Shown: piece after piece, positions 8,887-18,578 of the stretch | Layout: each line of letters begins with the position of its first letter | How positions within the stretch are numbered: the first letter of the stretch is position 1 | Source: Eubacterium sp. | GTDB lineage: Bacteria; Bacillota; Clostridia; Lachnospirales; Lachnospiraceae | Direction of reading: 5' to 3' | Assembly (NCBI GenBank): GCA_024696635.1 | Contig: JAILGP010000172.1 | Location: forward strand, 1 to 57,464 | Length of the DNA stretch: 57,464 nucleotides | The notes under the pieces: model-generated | What the model saw: the letters and a program-made list of their open reading frames with translations, nothing else | What the model was told of the DNA's origin: nothing | Databases searched by the model: none | Position numbers and translations under genes: made by a program

Positions 8887-11112
8887 ATGAATGATACTGT
8901 GATAAAAAAAATCAATATATTGTTTTTGATCAAGTCTGCACTATGTATTTTGGCAGGCTTTGGTCTTGCAGTTTTTCTAAATCCCTTTTTCTCCAAGGCG
9001 GGAATATATGGATTGAGTCATGTTATATTTGAAGAAAGTTCATTTGCTGATTATTGGAGTCAGATGAAAGCCATGATGAGTCTCAGTGACATGAGCGGAA
9101 TCGGGGCAAACAGACTTTTTGTTATCACTATTGTCTTTATATGGATTATCAGTCATTTTATATTTGGAATAAAGAAAACATTTTCATTTTTCTTTAAGTA
9201 TAGATGGTTTGTGGGACTTGGTCTTTTAATTGTTTTTGTGGCCAATGCCTACAATGGAAATGCTATGGATTCCTATGCTGAATTTCAGTATGCGGAAGGG
9301 GATGAATATCAGGAGCCTTTTATAGGCTTTGAAACACCATATAGGTCGGATGAGGTGGTGGTCGATCTTCCTCTTAAGCTATATTATTATCAACATGGAC
9401 TTCCCGGGGATAAGCTTACCGCTGCAAATGTTATACAGAATCCCAATATGCTAATATCATACGTTCTGCTTAAGACAGCGGGAATCGATTATGCTTATTC
9501 TCTGGATTGGTATTTCTATATTATTCTGGCATTTCTCGTGTTTATCGAATTCTTTCTTGTAGTTACTGATGGGAAGAGGCTTCTGTCTCTTGCTTCAGCC
9601 TGCATGATCTTTTTCTCTTCTTTTTTTCAGTGGTGGGGATTCCCAAGTCAATTAATATCTTCCATGGGGTTAATATTTGCTTTGCATCATTGCATTACCA
9701 CCAAGAATAAAGGATGGAGATTGTTTTATGGAATTATTACGGCCTGGTTTAGTATAAAGTTTGTTATGCTTCTTTATCCTGCCTGGCAGGTTCCAGTGGC
9801 TTACGTAATAATAGTTATGATGATATGGCTTGTAGTTTCACAGTGGGAGACTTTAAAAGCTTTAGATAAGCTGGACTGGGGGATTATTATATTTTCAATT
9901 CTGCTTATGCTGGCTGGTATGGTAGTCTGTTATCTGGATAAGGTGGCTTATATAGCCAGTGTTTCTGAGACTGTATATCCGGGTGAGAGAAGATGCATGG
10001 GTGGTTATTCTCTGAATAAGCTTTTTAATTACATTCCTGCTGCAATGTATTGGTTTAAGCTGCCATCAAGTACCAGTGAAACCTCTGCTATTATAAGTCT
10101 TTTTCCAATACCGACGGCAATGGCTCTTTATTATGTAATAAAGGAAAAAAAGAAGGATATAATTCTGGCAGGTCTTTGTATTGTCACACTTCTTCTGCTT
10201 ATTTATTGTTCTACAGGAGGATTGCCGGATTCACTTGCTAATCTTACCCTCTTGTCCTGGGCTACTAATATCAGAGTGGTTGATATTATAGGCTTTATTC
10301 AGGTGATAATGCTGGCCAGGGTACTTGCTGTGTATAGACTGGATAAGGTGGCTAAGACTAGTGAAAATGTGACGGAGGATGACAAGGGAAAGAAAGCCTT
10401 GATAATGGCCAGACTTCCAAGACTTACGAAAATATTCCTGTGTCTTATGGTTAGTGGATTGTTTGCTGTTTATTCAACCCATATGGCTAATAATTCGGTA
10501 GCGGATTATATGCCGGATAAATATCTATATGCATCAGTTATCATTCTGACTATAATATGTTATATACTTATATCACCTTATTCGTATGGAAAATATAAAC
10601 TTGTGATGATTATGCTGATCATGGTTTCTCTCTTTACCGGTGCTATTGTAAGACCTATAAGAAAGGGTCTTTCTCCTATATATAGTAAGCCGGCATCAAA
10701 GGCAATAGAGGAAATTGTTGAAGAGGATCCAGATGCCCTATGGGGTACATTTGCATCACTTACATCTCAGTCCTTTGCAAAGAGCTGCGGTGCTGATGTT
10801 CTTAACTATGTAAATATAACTCCTAATATGGAATTATGGAATAAGCTGGATCCTAATGGTGAAAATGAGGAGGCCTATAATCGTTATGCTCATATAGCTA
10901 TTTTCCTATGTGAGGAAGATACTCATTTTGAGCTGGTTCAGGCGGATTATTTCCAGCTTTTCCTTTCTTACAAGGATGTTTATAAGACAAACATTAAATA
11001 TATGATTGCTAGTCAGGAGTTGGTAATTGATAATGAATACCTGAGTACTGAAGGTATTTATCAGGAAGATGGAATGTATATATATAAGCTGAATTATAAA
11101 AAGACGGAGTAA
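8887..11112 (+). CDS. Large polytopic membrane protein (GT-C-like, possibly DUF7657 type)
   Basis: 741 residues with about 13 predicted helices. A large outer loop after the third helix (about 120-200) contains ETPYRSDEVVVDLPLKLYYY and PNMLISY. A C-terminal soluble domain runs from about 600. FFQWWGFPSQL lies in a membrane-edge segment. The layout is that of a GT-C-type glycosyltransferase or glycan-assembly protein and resembles the group labelled DUF7657; this assignment is tentative. It has no acidic repeat and is clearly different from the three DUF6077-like genes upstream. The next gene, a DPM-type GT2, starts 3 bases after the stop. That would suit a GT-C enzyme using a polyprenyl-phosphate sugar made by its neighbour, which is inference. 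Confidence 0.6.
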   Translation: MNDTVIKKINILFLIKSALCILAGFGLAVFLNPFFSKAGIYGLSHVIFEESSFADYWSQMKAMMSLSDMSGIGANRLFVITIVFIWIISHFIFGIKKTFSFFFKYRWFVGLGLLIVFVANAYNGNAMDSYAEFQYAEGDEYQEPFIGFETPYRSDEVVVDLPLKLYYYQHGLPGDKLTAANVIQNPNMLISYVLLKTAGIDYAYSLDWYFYIILAFLVFIEFFLVVTDGKRLLSLASACMIFFSSFFQWWGFPSQLISSMGLIFALHHCITTKNKGWRLFYGIITAWFSIKFVMLLYPAWQVPVAYVIIVMMIWLVVSQWETLKALDKLDWGIIIFSILLMLAGMVVCYLDKVAYIASVSETVYPGERRCMGGYSLNKLFNYIPAAMYWFKLPSSTSETSAIISLFPIPTAMALYYVIKEKKKDIILAGLCIVTLLLLIYCSTGGLPDSLANLTLLSWATNIRVVDIIGFIQVIMLARVLAVYRLDKVAKTSENVTEDDKGKKALIMARLPRLTKIFLCLMVSGLFAVYSTHMANNSVADYMPDKYLYASVIILTIICYILISPYSYGKYKLVMIMLIMVSLFTGAIVRPIRKGLSPIYSKPASKAIEEIVEEDPDALWGTFASLTSQSFAKSCGADVLNYVNITPNMELWNKLDPNGENEEAYNRYAHIAIFLCEEDTHFELVQADYFQLFLSYKDVYKTNIKYMIASQELVIDNEYLSTEGIYQEDGMYIYKLNYKKTE

Positions 11113-11115
11113 TTC

Positions 11116-11817
11116 ATGAAAGAGCGAAGCAAACATCTAATTATTATTCCGGCTTATAATGAGTCGGGAAATATTGAGAATACAATCAAAGATATAAAGA
11201 AAAATGCACCTGGTTTTGATTATGTAATTATTAATGATTGTTCTACGGATGATACCCTTGAAATCTGCAAGAAAAATCGTTTTAGTTATATTAATCTGCC
11301 TGTTAATCTGGGTATAGGTGGAGCGGTACAGACAGGATATAGATATGCTTATTATCATGGCTATGAGACGGCTGTTCAGTTTGATGGGGACGGTCAGCAT
11401 GATGCTGCTTATCTTGGTAAGCTGCTTGAGGTATTACAGTCAAGCGGTGTAGATATGGTTATTGGCTCTAGATTTATAGAGAATCAGGGCTTTCAGTCTT
11501 CCAAAATAAGACGTGTCGGAATCAGGTTTTTTACTAATCTGATCAAGCTGGTGGCTGGTCAGGTTATAACAGATCCTACATCAGGTATGCGTATGGTTAA
11601 TCGGAAATTGATGAAAGAATTTGCTGGTTATTATCCAAAGGATTATCCGGAACCAGAAAGTGTGGTTACTATTATAAAAAGAAACTACAGGGTTACGGAA
11701 ATACCTGTTCAGATGCGAAGCAGGGCAGAGGGACAGTCCTCAATTTCTATGGGTAAAAGTGTGTACTATATGATCAAGGTATCATTAGCAGTTATTGTTG
11801 CCGCTATTATGAAGTAA
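11116..11817 (+). CDS. GT2 glycosyltransferase, polyprenyl-phosphate sugar synthase type (DPM1-like)
   Basis: 233 residues. Classic GT2 N-terminus (IIPAYNESGNIENTI), NDCSTDDT nucleotide-binding loop, DGDGQHD as the DxD metal site, and the TDPTSGMRMVNR segment typical of dolichyl-phosphate mannose/glucose synthases. The family moves a sugar from a nucleotide donor onto undecaprenyl phosphate at the inner face of the membrane. There is no membrane helix in this protein. The small DUF2304 membrane protein encoded next is a common partner of such enzymes in Firmicute polymer clusters and may supply the membrane anchor. Its GGAG lies inside the end of the previous gene, so translation is probably coupled. 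Confidence 0.85.
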   Translation: MKERSKHLIIIPAYNESGNIENTIKDIKKNAPGFDYVIINDCSTDDTLEICKKNRFSYINLPVNLGIGGAVQTGYRYAYYHGYETAVQFDGDGQHDAAYLGKLLEVLQSSGVDMVIGSRFIENQGFQSSKIRRVGIRFFTNLIKLVAGQVITDPTSGMRMVNRKLMKEFAGYYPKDYPEPESVVTIIKRNYRVTEIPVQMRSRAEGQSSISMGKSVYYMIKVSLAVIVAAIMK

Positions 11818-11887
11818 TTCATTTTTTGCTTATGGTATTGTGGCATTATTAAAATATATTTGAGAAATATTCGGGAAGGAGTATTAA

Positions 11888-12346
11888 ATGTCTCCGAGAC
11901 TACAGTTTATTATAATTATTTGCATGTTGATTGCACTTATATATATTGGACGTCGTGTTGCCCAGAGGAAGCTTGACTTTAGATTTGGTATTGGATGGAG
12001 TCTGGTAGTAATTGTTATTATGATTTTTGCCATATGGCCAGTACTTCTTCAGAAAACTTCCATGCTTTTGGGAATATATGATCCTGTTAATATGTTGGCT
12101 TTTCTAGGACTTATTCTGGCAATTTTTGCTATTTTCTCTCTCATGATGGAGGTAAGTAAGCAGGGAGAGCAGATTAAAAAATTAACACAGGAACTGGCTA
12201 TACTTAGAAAAGACACCAAAAAAAGTCCTAAAAAAACTAATAAAAACAGTGCGTCCAGGAGTGATAGCAAAAGTAATACAAGTAGTAAGGTTTCGGATTC
12301 TTTTGAAAAGGGGATAGGTCTTCATGAAAATGAGAAAGATAATTAA
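11888..12346 (+). CDS. DUF2304 family small membrane protein
   Basis: 152 residues: three helices (about 5-22, 34-55 and 66-86), a coiled-coil segment (EVSKQGEQIKKLTQELAILRK) and a basic, Ser/Lys-rich tail. This is the typical DUF2304 layout. These proteins are regularly encoded beside DPM-type GT2 genes, as here, and are thought to work with them in making or flipping polyprenyl-phosphate sugars. The tail overlaps the start of the next gene by 23 bases, which suggests translational coupling. Confidence 0.8.
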   Translation: MSPRLQFIIIICMLIALIYIGRRVAQRKLDFRFGIGWSLVVIVIMIFAIWPVLLQKTSMLLGIYDPVNMLAFLGLILAIFAIFSLMMEVSKQGEQIKKLTQELAILRKDTKKSPKKTNKNSASRSDSKSNTSSKVSDSFEKGIGLHENEKDN

Positions 12347-13142
12347 GCATACTTTTGTTATCTGTGCATACAAAGAAAGTCCTTATCTTAGGGAATGTAT
12401 AGAATCTCTTAAGAGTCAGTCTCTTGAGTCAAATATTATTATGGTTACTTCTACTCCTTGTGTATATTTGTCTGATATTGCAGAGGAATATAGGATCCCT
12501 TTGTTTGTGAATGAAGGGGAAGGTGGAATTACACAGGACTGGAATTTTGGCCTTAGTTTAGTGGAAACAAAGCTTGCCACAATTGCTCATCAGGATGATG
12601 TGTATGATGAGCATTATACAGAGGAATTTATAAAGGCCCTGAAGGGTTCTAAGAAACCTATAATTATATTCTCGGATTATGGAGAAATAAGAAATGGTAA
12701 GAAAACTACAGATGTTGATATGCTTAAAATAAAACGTCTGATGCTAAAGCCTATTATCCCAAGGATTTTCAGGGGTAGCCGTTTTGTTAGAAGAAGGATT
12801 CTGTCTATGGGTGATCCTATATGCTGTCCTTCGGTTATGTATGCTATGCAGAATCTAAAGCAGCCTGTTTTTGATAATCATTTTGTGTGCTGCGAAGATT
12901 GGGAGGCCTGGGAGAAGCTGTCCAGGATGAGGGGGGATTTTATATATATTCCTAAACCCCTTATGTACCATCGTATACACGAGGAATCTACAACTAGCAA
13001 AACTCTTGAGGCGGGTGGCCGTATTGAAGAGAATTATGAGATGTTTTGTAAGTTTTGGCCGGCTCCGATTGCTAAGGCTATAAATAAGTTTTATACGAAA
13101 TCAGAAGATTCTAATGATTTATCAGAAGAGGTTGGAGAATAA
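12324..13142 (+). CDS. GT2 family glycosyltransferase
   Basis: 272 residues. It begins with FVICAYKESPYLRECI and carries HQDD as the metal-binding DxD equivalent (about residue 88). PICCPSVMY and CEDWEAWEKLSR follow, of the kind seen in the acceptor/catalytic part of bacterial surface-polymer GT2 enzymes. It overlaps the DUF2304 gene by 23 bases and lies 2 bases before the next GT2 gene, so it is part of the same operon. A cytoplasmic enzyme that adds one sugar to the lipid-linked chain is expected. Donor and linkage cannot be read from the sequence. Confidence 0.8.
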   Translation: MKMRKIIKHTFVICAYKESPYLRECIESLKSQSLESNIIMVTSTPCVYLSDIAEEYRIPLFVNEGEGGITQDWNFGLSLVETKLATIAHQDDVYDEHYTEEFIKALKGSKKPIIIFSDYGEIRNGKKTTDVDMLKIKRLMLKPIIPRIFRGSRFVRRRILSMGDPICCPSVMYAMQNLKQPVFDNHFVCCEDWEAWEKLSRMRGDFIYIPKPLMYHRIHEESTTSKTLEAGGRIEENYEMFCKFWPAPIAKAINKFYTKSEDSNDLSEEVGE

Positions 13143-13144
13143 GA

Positions 13145-14029
13145 ATGAATCCCAAACTTAAAGTTGATATGGTATATATCATACTTCATTATAATAGTAT
13201 AGAGGATACAAGGAATTGCATCGAATCCATAAGAGGTCTTAAGACCTATGACTCGACAAATATTTGTAAATATAAGATTGTTATTGTGGATAATGCATCA
13301 CCCAATGGTACAGGAAAGCAACTCAAGGATGAATATGGTGATGACCAGGATATAGTTATTATTTTAAACAAAGAGAATTCAGGATTTTCTGCAGGAAACA
13401 ATCTGGGATACCATTATGTAAAAAAGAATATGGATCCGGATTTTATTACTATTTGTAATAATGATATAGTTTTTGATGATAGGGAATATGTAGTAAAGGT
13501 TTTTGAGGAATATGAGAAGAAATCCTTTTATGTTCTGGGGCCTGATATATATAATCCCTGCCTTGAAATCCATCAGAGTCCTTTAGGGGAATCCAGTCCT
13601 ACTATTGCAGCTGCTAAAAGGACTGTTTTTCTTAATACAATTGCAGAGTATACATTTCCTGTTTTTTGGCCGATTTTTGGTAAGAGGGAAGTGGAGAAGG
13701 CTAAGAATCGTACTGATTCGGTGGTGGATTATGACAGGCCTAGAGAGGATGTTCCTCTTATGGGAGCATGTCTTGTTTTTTCAAAGGATTTTATGGCTGT
13801 GAGAGAGGATGCCTTTGCTCCGGAAACCTTCTTATATTATGAAGAGTTTATGCTTTATAATTTCTGTATTCGTAATGCTTATGCTATGACATATGTTCCT
13901 AGTATCCATGTACTGCATTATGAGGGAAGAGCAACAGCGACAGCGTCCTCAGATGAGAGAGATAGGTATAGAAGGCTGGTCAAGAATATAAGAAGAGCAG
14001 CTAAGGTATATATACAGGATATGCTTTAA
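13145..14029 (+). CDS. GT2 family glycosyltransferase (rhamnosyltransferase-like)
   Basis: 294 residues. The IILHYNSIEDTRNCI start, IVDNASPNGTG, the ENSGFSAGNNLGY glycine-rich loop and CNND (DxD equivalent) are the pattern of the GT2 group that includes rhamnosyltransferases. PLMGACLVFSK and YYEEFMLYNF match the usual catalytic region. Rhamnose transfer is plausible because rfbA and rfbB lie in the window, but the sugar is not proven. The start is supported by GGAG inside the end of the upstream gene. Confidence 0.8.
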   Translation: MNPKLKVDMVYIILHYNSIEDTRNCIESIRGLKTYDSTNICKYKIVIVDNASPNGTGKQLKDEYGDDQDIVIILNKENSGFSAGNNLGYHYVKKNMDPDFITICNNDIVFDDREYVVKVFEEYEKKSFYVLGPDIYNPCLEIHQSPLGESSPTIAAAKRTVFLNTIAEYTFPVFWPIFGKREVEKAKNRTDSVVDYDRPREDVPLMGACLVFSKDFMAVREDAFAPETFLYYEEFMLYNFCIRNAYAMTYVPSIHVLHYEGRATATASSDERDRYRRLVKNIRRAAKVYIQDML

Positions 14030-14080
14030 TGATAATTATTTATATATAATATTAGGTAATCAAAGGAATAGATTTAATAT

Positions 14081-15424
14081 ATGCAGGAAATTGGAGGAAA
14101 TCAACATAGTCAGGCAGATAAGGAAGAGGCTGTTAAGGTTTCGGGACAGGAAAAAATGATGGGAAGAAGAATTCAGTGGCTGGACAGACTTCTGTTTTGC
14201 CCCGAGGATCAGGTTCAAAGGCAGGCTATGATATGGAATACTATTCTTAGTTTTCTAAATGCCTTGCAGTCGGCACTTCTTCTTTTTGTTGTCAGCAGAA
14301 CCTTGTCTGATGTTGATATTGGTATATTTTCATTTGCATTTTCAGTTGCCTATCTGATGATTATGATAGGAAATTATGGAGTTCGTAATTATCAGGCTAC
14401 AGATGTAAAGGTACGTTTTGGATTTAAAGAGTATCTTAAGCATAGAGTCATGACCTGTATTATAATGACTATATGTAGTGTGGGATATGTGGTTGTTCGT
14501 GGCTATGATTCCCATAAGGCCTGGGTTGTTCTTCTATGCTGTATTCTTAAGGTTATAGAGAGTGTGGAAAATGTATATCATAGTGAATACCAGCGTGGAA
14601 TGAGACTGGAGGTTGCCGGTAAGATTGGTACAGTCAGGTTTATATGCTGTATGATTGCATTTTTGATTACGCTTTTTGCAACTAAGAATCTGGTGTCGTC
14701 TTTCCTTGTTATGGATATTGTGGCTTTGCTTATGTTGATTATTCCTATAATTTATACATATCCCAAGGTTACAATTGCTGAGAATAGTAATGCAGATGAA
14801 TGGTGGCGTATATTTTTTAAGTGTTTCCCACTATTTCTGTCGTCTTTTTTCAATATATATATTTGCAATGCTTCGAAATATGCTATAGACAAATATTCTG
14901 ATGAGGTGGTTCAAGGCTATTACGGTATGATTTTTATGCCGGTTTTTGTTATAAATCTTATCAGCAACTGTATATATGGACCTCATCTTGTAGGTCTGGC
15001 TAAGTATTGGGCTGATAATAATATTCCTCCACTGAAAAGGTTTGTCAGGAATCAGATAATAATAGTTATTATTGTGACCCTTGTGATTATAGTTGGTGCA
15101 TATATCTGTGGAATTCAGGTTATGTCTCTCTTTTTTGGTAAGGATCTAAAGCCTTATAAGATGAATCTTCTGATTCTTCTTTTAGGAGGTGGAATGACTG
15201 CCCTGGTAGACTTTATGAATAATATTATCACGGTTATTCGTAAGCAGAAGATACTGGTTTGGGTATATGGATTTATATCTCTTGCTTCTTTTATTATTAC
15301 TCCTATTTTTGTAAAGAATTGGGGGATTGACGGGGCTGCTAATTCATATACTCTGGTTCTTGCTATACAGGCAGTGGTAATGACTATATATGTCCTTTGG
15401 GCTATTAAATCTAAGAAATCATAA
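14081..15424 (+). CDS. Polysaccharide flippase (Wzx/oligosaccharide flippase family)
   Basis: 447 residues with about 12 hydrophobic helices after a hydrophilic N-terminal tail of about 45 residues. The helix pattern, NYGVRNYQATD motif and C-terminal GIDGAANSYTLVLAIQAV fit the MOP-superfamily polysaccharide transporters that flip lipid-linked repeat units across the membrane. The chosen start has AAAGGAATAG in front. A later start at 14156 would remove the odd tail but has no better ribosome binding site. The next gene starts 16 bases downstream. Confidence 0.8.
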   Translation: MQEIGGNQHSQADKEEAVKVSGQEKMMGRRIQWLDRLLFCPEDQVQRQAMIWNTILSFLNALQSALLLFVVSRTLSDVDIGIFSFAFSVAYLMIMIGNYGVRNYQATDVKVRFGFKEYLKHRVMTCIIMTICSVGYVVVRGYDSHKAWVVLLCCILKVIESVENVYHSEYQRGMRLEVAGKIGTVRFICCMIAFLITLFATKNLVSSFLVMDIVALLMLIIPIIYTYPKVTIAENSNADEWWRIFFKCFPLFLSSFFNIYICNASKYAIDKYSDEVVQGYYGMIFMPVFVINLISNCIYGPHLVGLAKYWADNNIPPLKRFVRNQIIIVIIVTLVIIVGAYICGIQVMSLFFGKDLKPYKMNLLILLLGGGMTALVDFMNNIITVIRKQKILVWVYGFISLASFIITPIFVKNWGIDGAANSYTLVLAIQAVVMTIYVLWAIKSKKS

Positions 15425-15440
15425 ATTATTGGGAGAATTG

Positions 15441-16460
15441 ATGGAAATAAAAACCTTGGGAGATATTTCAAAGGGAAGAGACAATAACCTTGCTCTGGTG
15501 AAGCTGATAGCGGCAATATTGGTTATATACAGCCATTCTTATCCTATAACAGGACATGGAGAAGATTTGATTAGTCGTATAAGTAATGGTCAGATGGGCT
15601 GGGGGAGTTTTGCTGTATCTATTTTTTTCTTTTATGGCGGCTTTCTCATTATGAAGAGCGCTGAAAGAAGAAATACATTTGGGGGATATTTTAAAGCCAG
15701 ATGTTTGAGAATATTTCCTCAGCTTTGGATGGTGGTTCTGGCCTGCGTTTTTGTGGTGGGACCTATTTTTACAAGTTTATCTCCTGGGGATTATTTTTCT
15801 GATTTTGGAACCTGGAAATATTTGCTGAATGGGGTATTTGTGCTTGTTCATGAATTACCAGGGGTTTTTACAAATAATATATATGGGGCAACGGTAAATG
15901 GACCATTATGGACTTTACCTGTTGAGTTTATATGTTATATTCTTTGCTTTATATATTTCAAGCTGGGACTTGCAAAGGAAAAGAAAACCCTGATTGCGGC
16001 TCCTATTGTATTTATTGGAGGAATTGGAGCCTGGCTTATTCTTGCATCCAGTCCCCTTCTTCAGAGTATGTTTCGTCCTATGATGTTTTTCTTTATAGGT
16101 ATGGCCTATTACATACTTAGAGATAAGATACGTGTACGTCTTGGAATTGTGATAATAGCATTAGCTCTTATGATTATCAGCCTTGTTTTTGGATTTTATT
16201 TTGTGGCTATTTATCTGACTCTGCCATATATTCTGGTTTATGTGGGTTTTGGGCTTCCTTTTAGTACTGATAAATGGATGAGGCATTTTGAGGTCTCTTA
16301 TGGGGCTTATCTTACAGCCTGGCCGGTTCAACAGATTCTTATGAGCCTGACTGGTGGTATGTCTCAGATGCTTAACTTCCTTATAGCTACCTTTGTTGCT
16401 TTAATTCTTGGGTTTGTTATGAGTAAGGCAGATGGAGCGATAAATAAACTGTTTAAATAA
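15441..16460 (+). CDS. Acyltransferase family 3 membrane protein
   Basis: 339 residues from ATG 15441, chosen because GGGAGAAT precedes it; an earlier in-frame ATG at 15390 lies inside the flippase gene. About ten helices. The early His in VIYSHSYPITG and the RIFPQLW segment are the usual family signatures. These enzymes O-acetylate or otherwise acylate surface sugars, which fits modification of the cluster's polymer. The C-terminal helices end at FK, without an extra extracellular domain. Confidence 0.85.
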   Translation: MEIKTLGDISKGRDNNLALVKLIAAILVIYSHSYPITGHGEDLISRISNGQMGWGSFAVSIFFFYGGFLIMKSAERRNTFGGYFKARCLRIFPQLWMVVLACVFVVGPIFTSLSPGDYFSDFGTWKYLLNGVFVLVHELPGVFTNNIYGATVNGPLWTLPVEFICYILCFIYFKLGLAKEKKTLIAAPIVFIGGIGAWLILASSPLLQSMFRPMMFFFIGMAYYILRDKIRVRLGIVIIALALMIISLVFGFYFVAIYLTLPYILVYVGFGLPFSTDKWMRHFEVSYGAYLTAWPVQQILMSLTGGMSQMLNFLIATFVALILGFVMSKADGAINKLFK

Positions 16461-16475
16461 TCGGGAGAAATTATA

Positions 16476-17480
16476 ATGAGTGGTAAGGTTACGGTAATAG
16501 TTCCATATTATAACGTGGAAAAATATATAGGTAAGTGCTTGTCCAGTTTAAATAAGCAGGATTATCCTGATTATGATGTGATATTGGTGGATGATAAGAG
16601 TCCGGATGGTAGTCGTGCTATTGTGGAGAGATATGTGGCAAGGTACCCGGAAAAGTTCAGGCTTATGGTAAATGAAGAAAACATGGGTCAGGGCAGAAGC
16701 AGGATGAGTGCTGTAGAGGCAACGGATGCTGAATATATTATGTTTGTAGATAGCGATGATTACGTCGCAAAGGATTATATAAGTACATTTGTTAAGGCGG
16801 CTCAGGGGAAGTCTGATAAAAAGGCTTTAGATGGCTGCGATATGGTGATTTCCGGATTTACCAAGGATATTCAGGGTAATCTAAAAAGATTTAGTGTGGC
16901 AGATAGTCCCTTTACTATTCTTCTTTATCCTGTGGCATGTTGTAAGCTTTATCGTAGGGATTTTCTTATTCGCAATAGAATTGATTTTTCTGATAGCAGA
17001 AAGGGCGAGGATATATATTTTTCTTTAGCTACATTTTATAGTAGACCTAGGTTTAAGGTGATTAAGTATTATGGCTATTTTTACAGACTTAATCCAACAT
17101 CTACCACAAGCTCTATGAATTATGAAAATGGATTTGAAGAGATTGTAAAGGATATGTTTGATAAATTCAGGGCTAATTTTGATGTGTCTAAGATGAATGA
17201 CCGAATGAAGCAGGCTGTGGAATATACCTATATAGCAAATATGGTAAATGCTCTTGTGGTTTATGGCCATGGTTCAAAGCCTGGAAGAATGAGAAAGAAA
17301 GTGGAACTTATCAATAAGGATATTAGTGATAATTATCCTAACCTGATGCAGAATCCTTATATGGGTTTGCTTAAACCTTCTAGTGTCAGTCTGAAAATTC
17401 GTTTGGGTGTCGGGGCTTTTTATTGGACCAGAAGGTTTGGATTGGATAAGTTGATGTTTGATTTTATATCCCTAATATAG
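16476..17480 (+). CDS. GT2 family glycosyltransferase
   Basis: 334 residues. VTVIVPYYNVEKYIGKCL at the start, LVDDKSPDGS in the nucleotide loop, and DSDDYV as the DxD metal site (about residue 93). GEDIYFSLATF and YYGYFYRLNPTSTT follow, as in capsule and teichoic acid GT2 enzymes such as EpsJ-like proteins. GGGAG precedes the ATG and the gene is 15 bases after the acyltransferase. A cytoplasmic chain-building transferase is expected; the substrate is unknown. Confidence 0.85.
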   Translation: MSGKVTVIVPYYNVEKYIGKCLSSLNKQDYPDYDVILVDDKSPDGSRAIVERYVARYPEKFRLMVNEENMGQGRSRMSAVEATDAEYIMFVDSDDYVAKDYISTFVKAAQGKSDKKALDGCDMVISGFTKDIQGNLKRFSVADSPFTILLYPVACCKLYRRDFLIRNRIDFSDSRKGEDIYFSLATFYSRPRFKVIKYYGYFYRLNPTSTTSSMNYENGFEEIVKDMFDKFRANFDVSKMNDRMKQAVEYTYIANMVNALVVYGHGSKPGRMRKKVELINKDISDNYPNLMQNPYMGLLKPSSVSLKIRLGVGAFYWTRRFGLDKLMFDFISLI

Positions 17481-17525
17481 TTTAGGAATTAAGATAATAA
17501 AAATTGATTATATCGGGAGTGCAAA

Positions 17526-18578
17526 ATGAAATATACAAATGAGTATTTAGAGGATGTAAATGCTGTATTAAAGAATATACCAGAATTGGAGGAGCTTCGC
17601 GGTAAGGGAATTCTTATTACAGGAGCTACAGGACTTATATGTTCTGCAGTGGCTGATCTTTTATTTAGCCTGAATATTGAGCAGGATTATGGAATGACTA
17701 TATATCTTGCTGGACGTGATGAAGATAGAATGGCAAAGAGATTTGGACAGAGAGTAGATAAGAAGGACTATGTTTTTGTCCAGTATGATGCCGCAAAGGG
17801 TGGTCTTGATGTAAAGGGAGCAGCCATAGATTATATAATTCATGGGGCCAGCAATGCTGATCCTAAGCGTATTATGGCTGAACCTGTTGAGACTATGCTG
17901 GCAAATATTCAGGGGATTTCTGCTATTCTTGATTCTATTGATAAGGATAAGCTAAGTCGTTTTCTTTATGTTTCATCCAGTGAGGTATATGGGGTTAATG
18001 AGAAATTTGAACCTTATACAGAGAACCAGTTTGGTTATGTGGATATTCTAAATCCTCGTTCCTCTTATCCTAGTTCAAAGAGGGCGGCAGAAACTCTTTT
18101 GGTTGCGTATGCAGAGGAATATGGAATAGATGTGGTTATGGTTCGCCCGGGTTATATATATGGTCCTACTGTTAAGACAAGTGACAGCAGGGCTTCGGCT
18201 GACTTTTCCTTCAAGGCAGTGAGGGGTCAGGAAATAGTTATGAAGAGTAAGGGAGAACAGCTTAGGTCCTATTGTCATGTACTTGATTGTGCATCAGCTA
18301 TGCTGGCAGTTCTTATTAAGGGAGAAAATAAAGAGGCTTATAATATATCGGCTCCTATTTCTATAGTTACCATTAGGGAAATGGCAGAGGCTTTTGCTGA
18401 GGCTGGTGGAGTAAAGATTACATTTGACCTTCCAACAGAGGCAGAAACAAAGTCCTATAATAAGGTACCTTGTTCGGCACTTAATTCAGATAAGCTGGAG
18501 GCTCTTGGCTGGAAGGCTGAGTTTGATATGAAGAGAGGGGCTGAGAGAACTGTGCTTGAAATGAAACAGATATTTTAG
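17526..18578 (+). CDS. NAD-dependent epimerase/dehydratase (extended SDR), sugar-nucleotide enzyme
   Basis: 350 residues. Extended-SDR landmarks: ILITGATGLIC (dinucleotide loop), D at the end of strand 2 region, VSSSEVYG, YPSSKRAAE (Tyr-x3-Lys catalytic pair) and RPGYIYGP. The family makes or interconverts nucleotide sugars in the cytoplasm. The last Gly of the usual GxxGxxG is Cys here, which is rare and worth checking. The gene ends with KQIF and TAG at 18576-18578; the DNA coding for this tail is the first unit of a 38-base tandem repeat that fills the gap to the next gene. Confidence 0.85.
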   Translation: MKYTNEYLEDVNAVLKNIPELEELRGKGILITGATGLICSAVADLLFSLNIEQDYGMTIYLAGRDEDRMAKRFGQRVDKKDYVFVQYDAAKGGLDVKGAAIDYIIHGASNADPKRIMAEPVETMLANIQGISAILDSIDKDKLSRFLYVSSSEVYGVNEKFEPYTENQFGYVDILNPRSSYPSSKRAAETLLVAYAEEYGIDVVMVRPGYIYGPTVKTSDSRASADFSFKAVRGQEIVMKSKGEQLRSYCHVLDCASAMLAVLIKGENKEAYNISAPISIVTIREMAEAFAEAGGVKITFDLPTEAETKSYNKVPCSALNSDKLEALGWKAEFDMKRGAERTVLEMKQIF

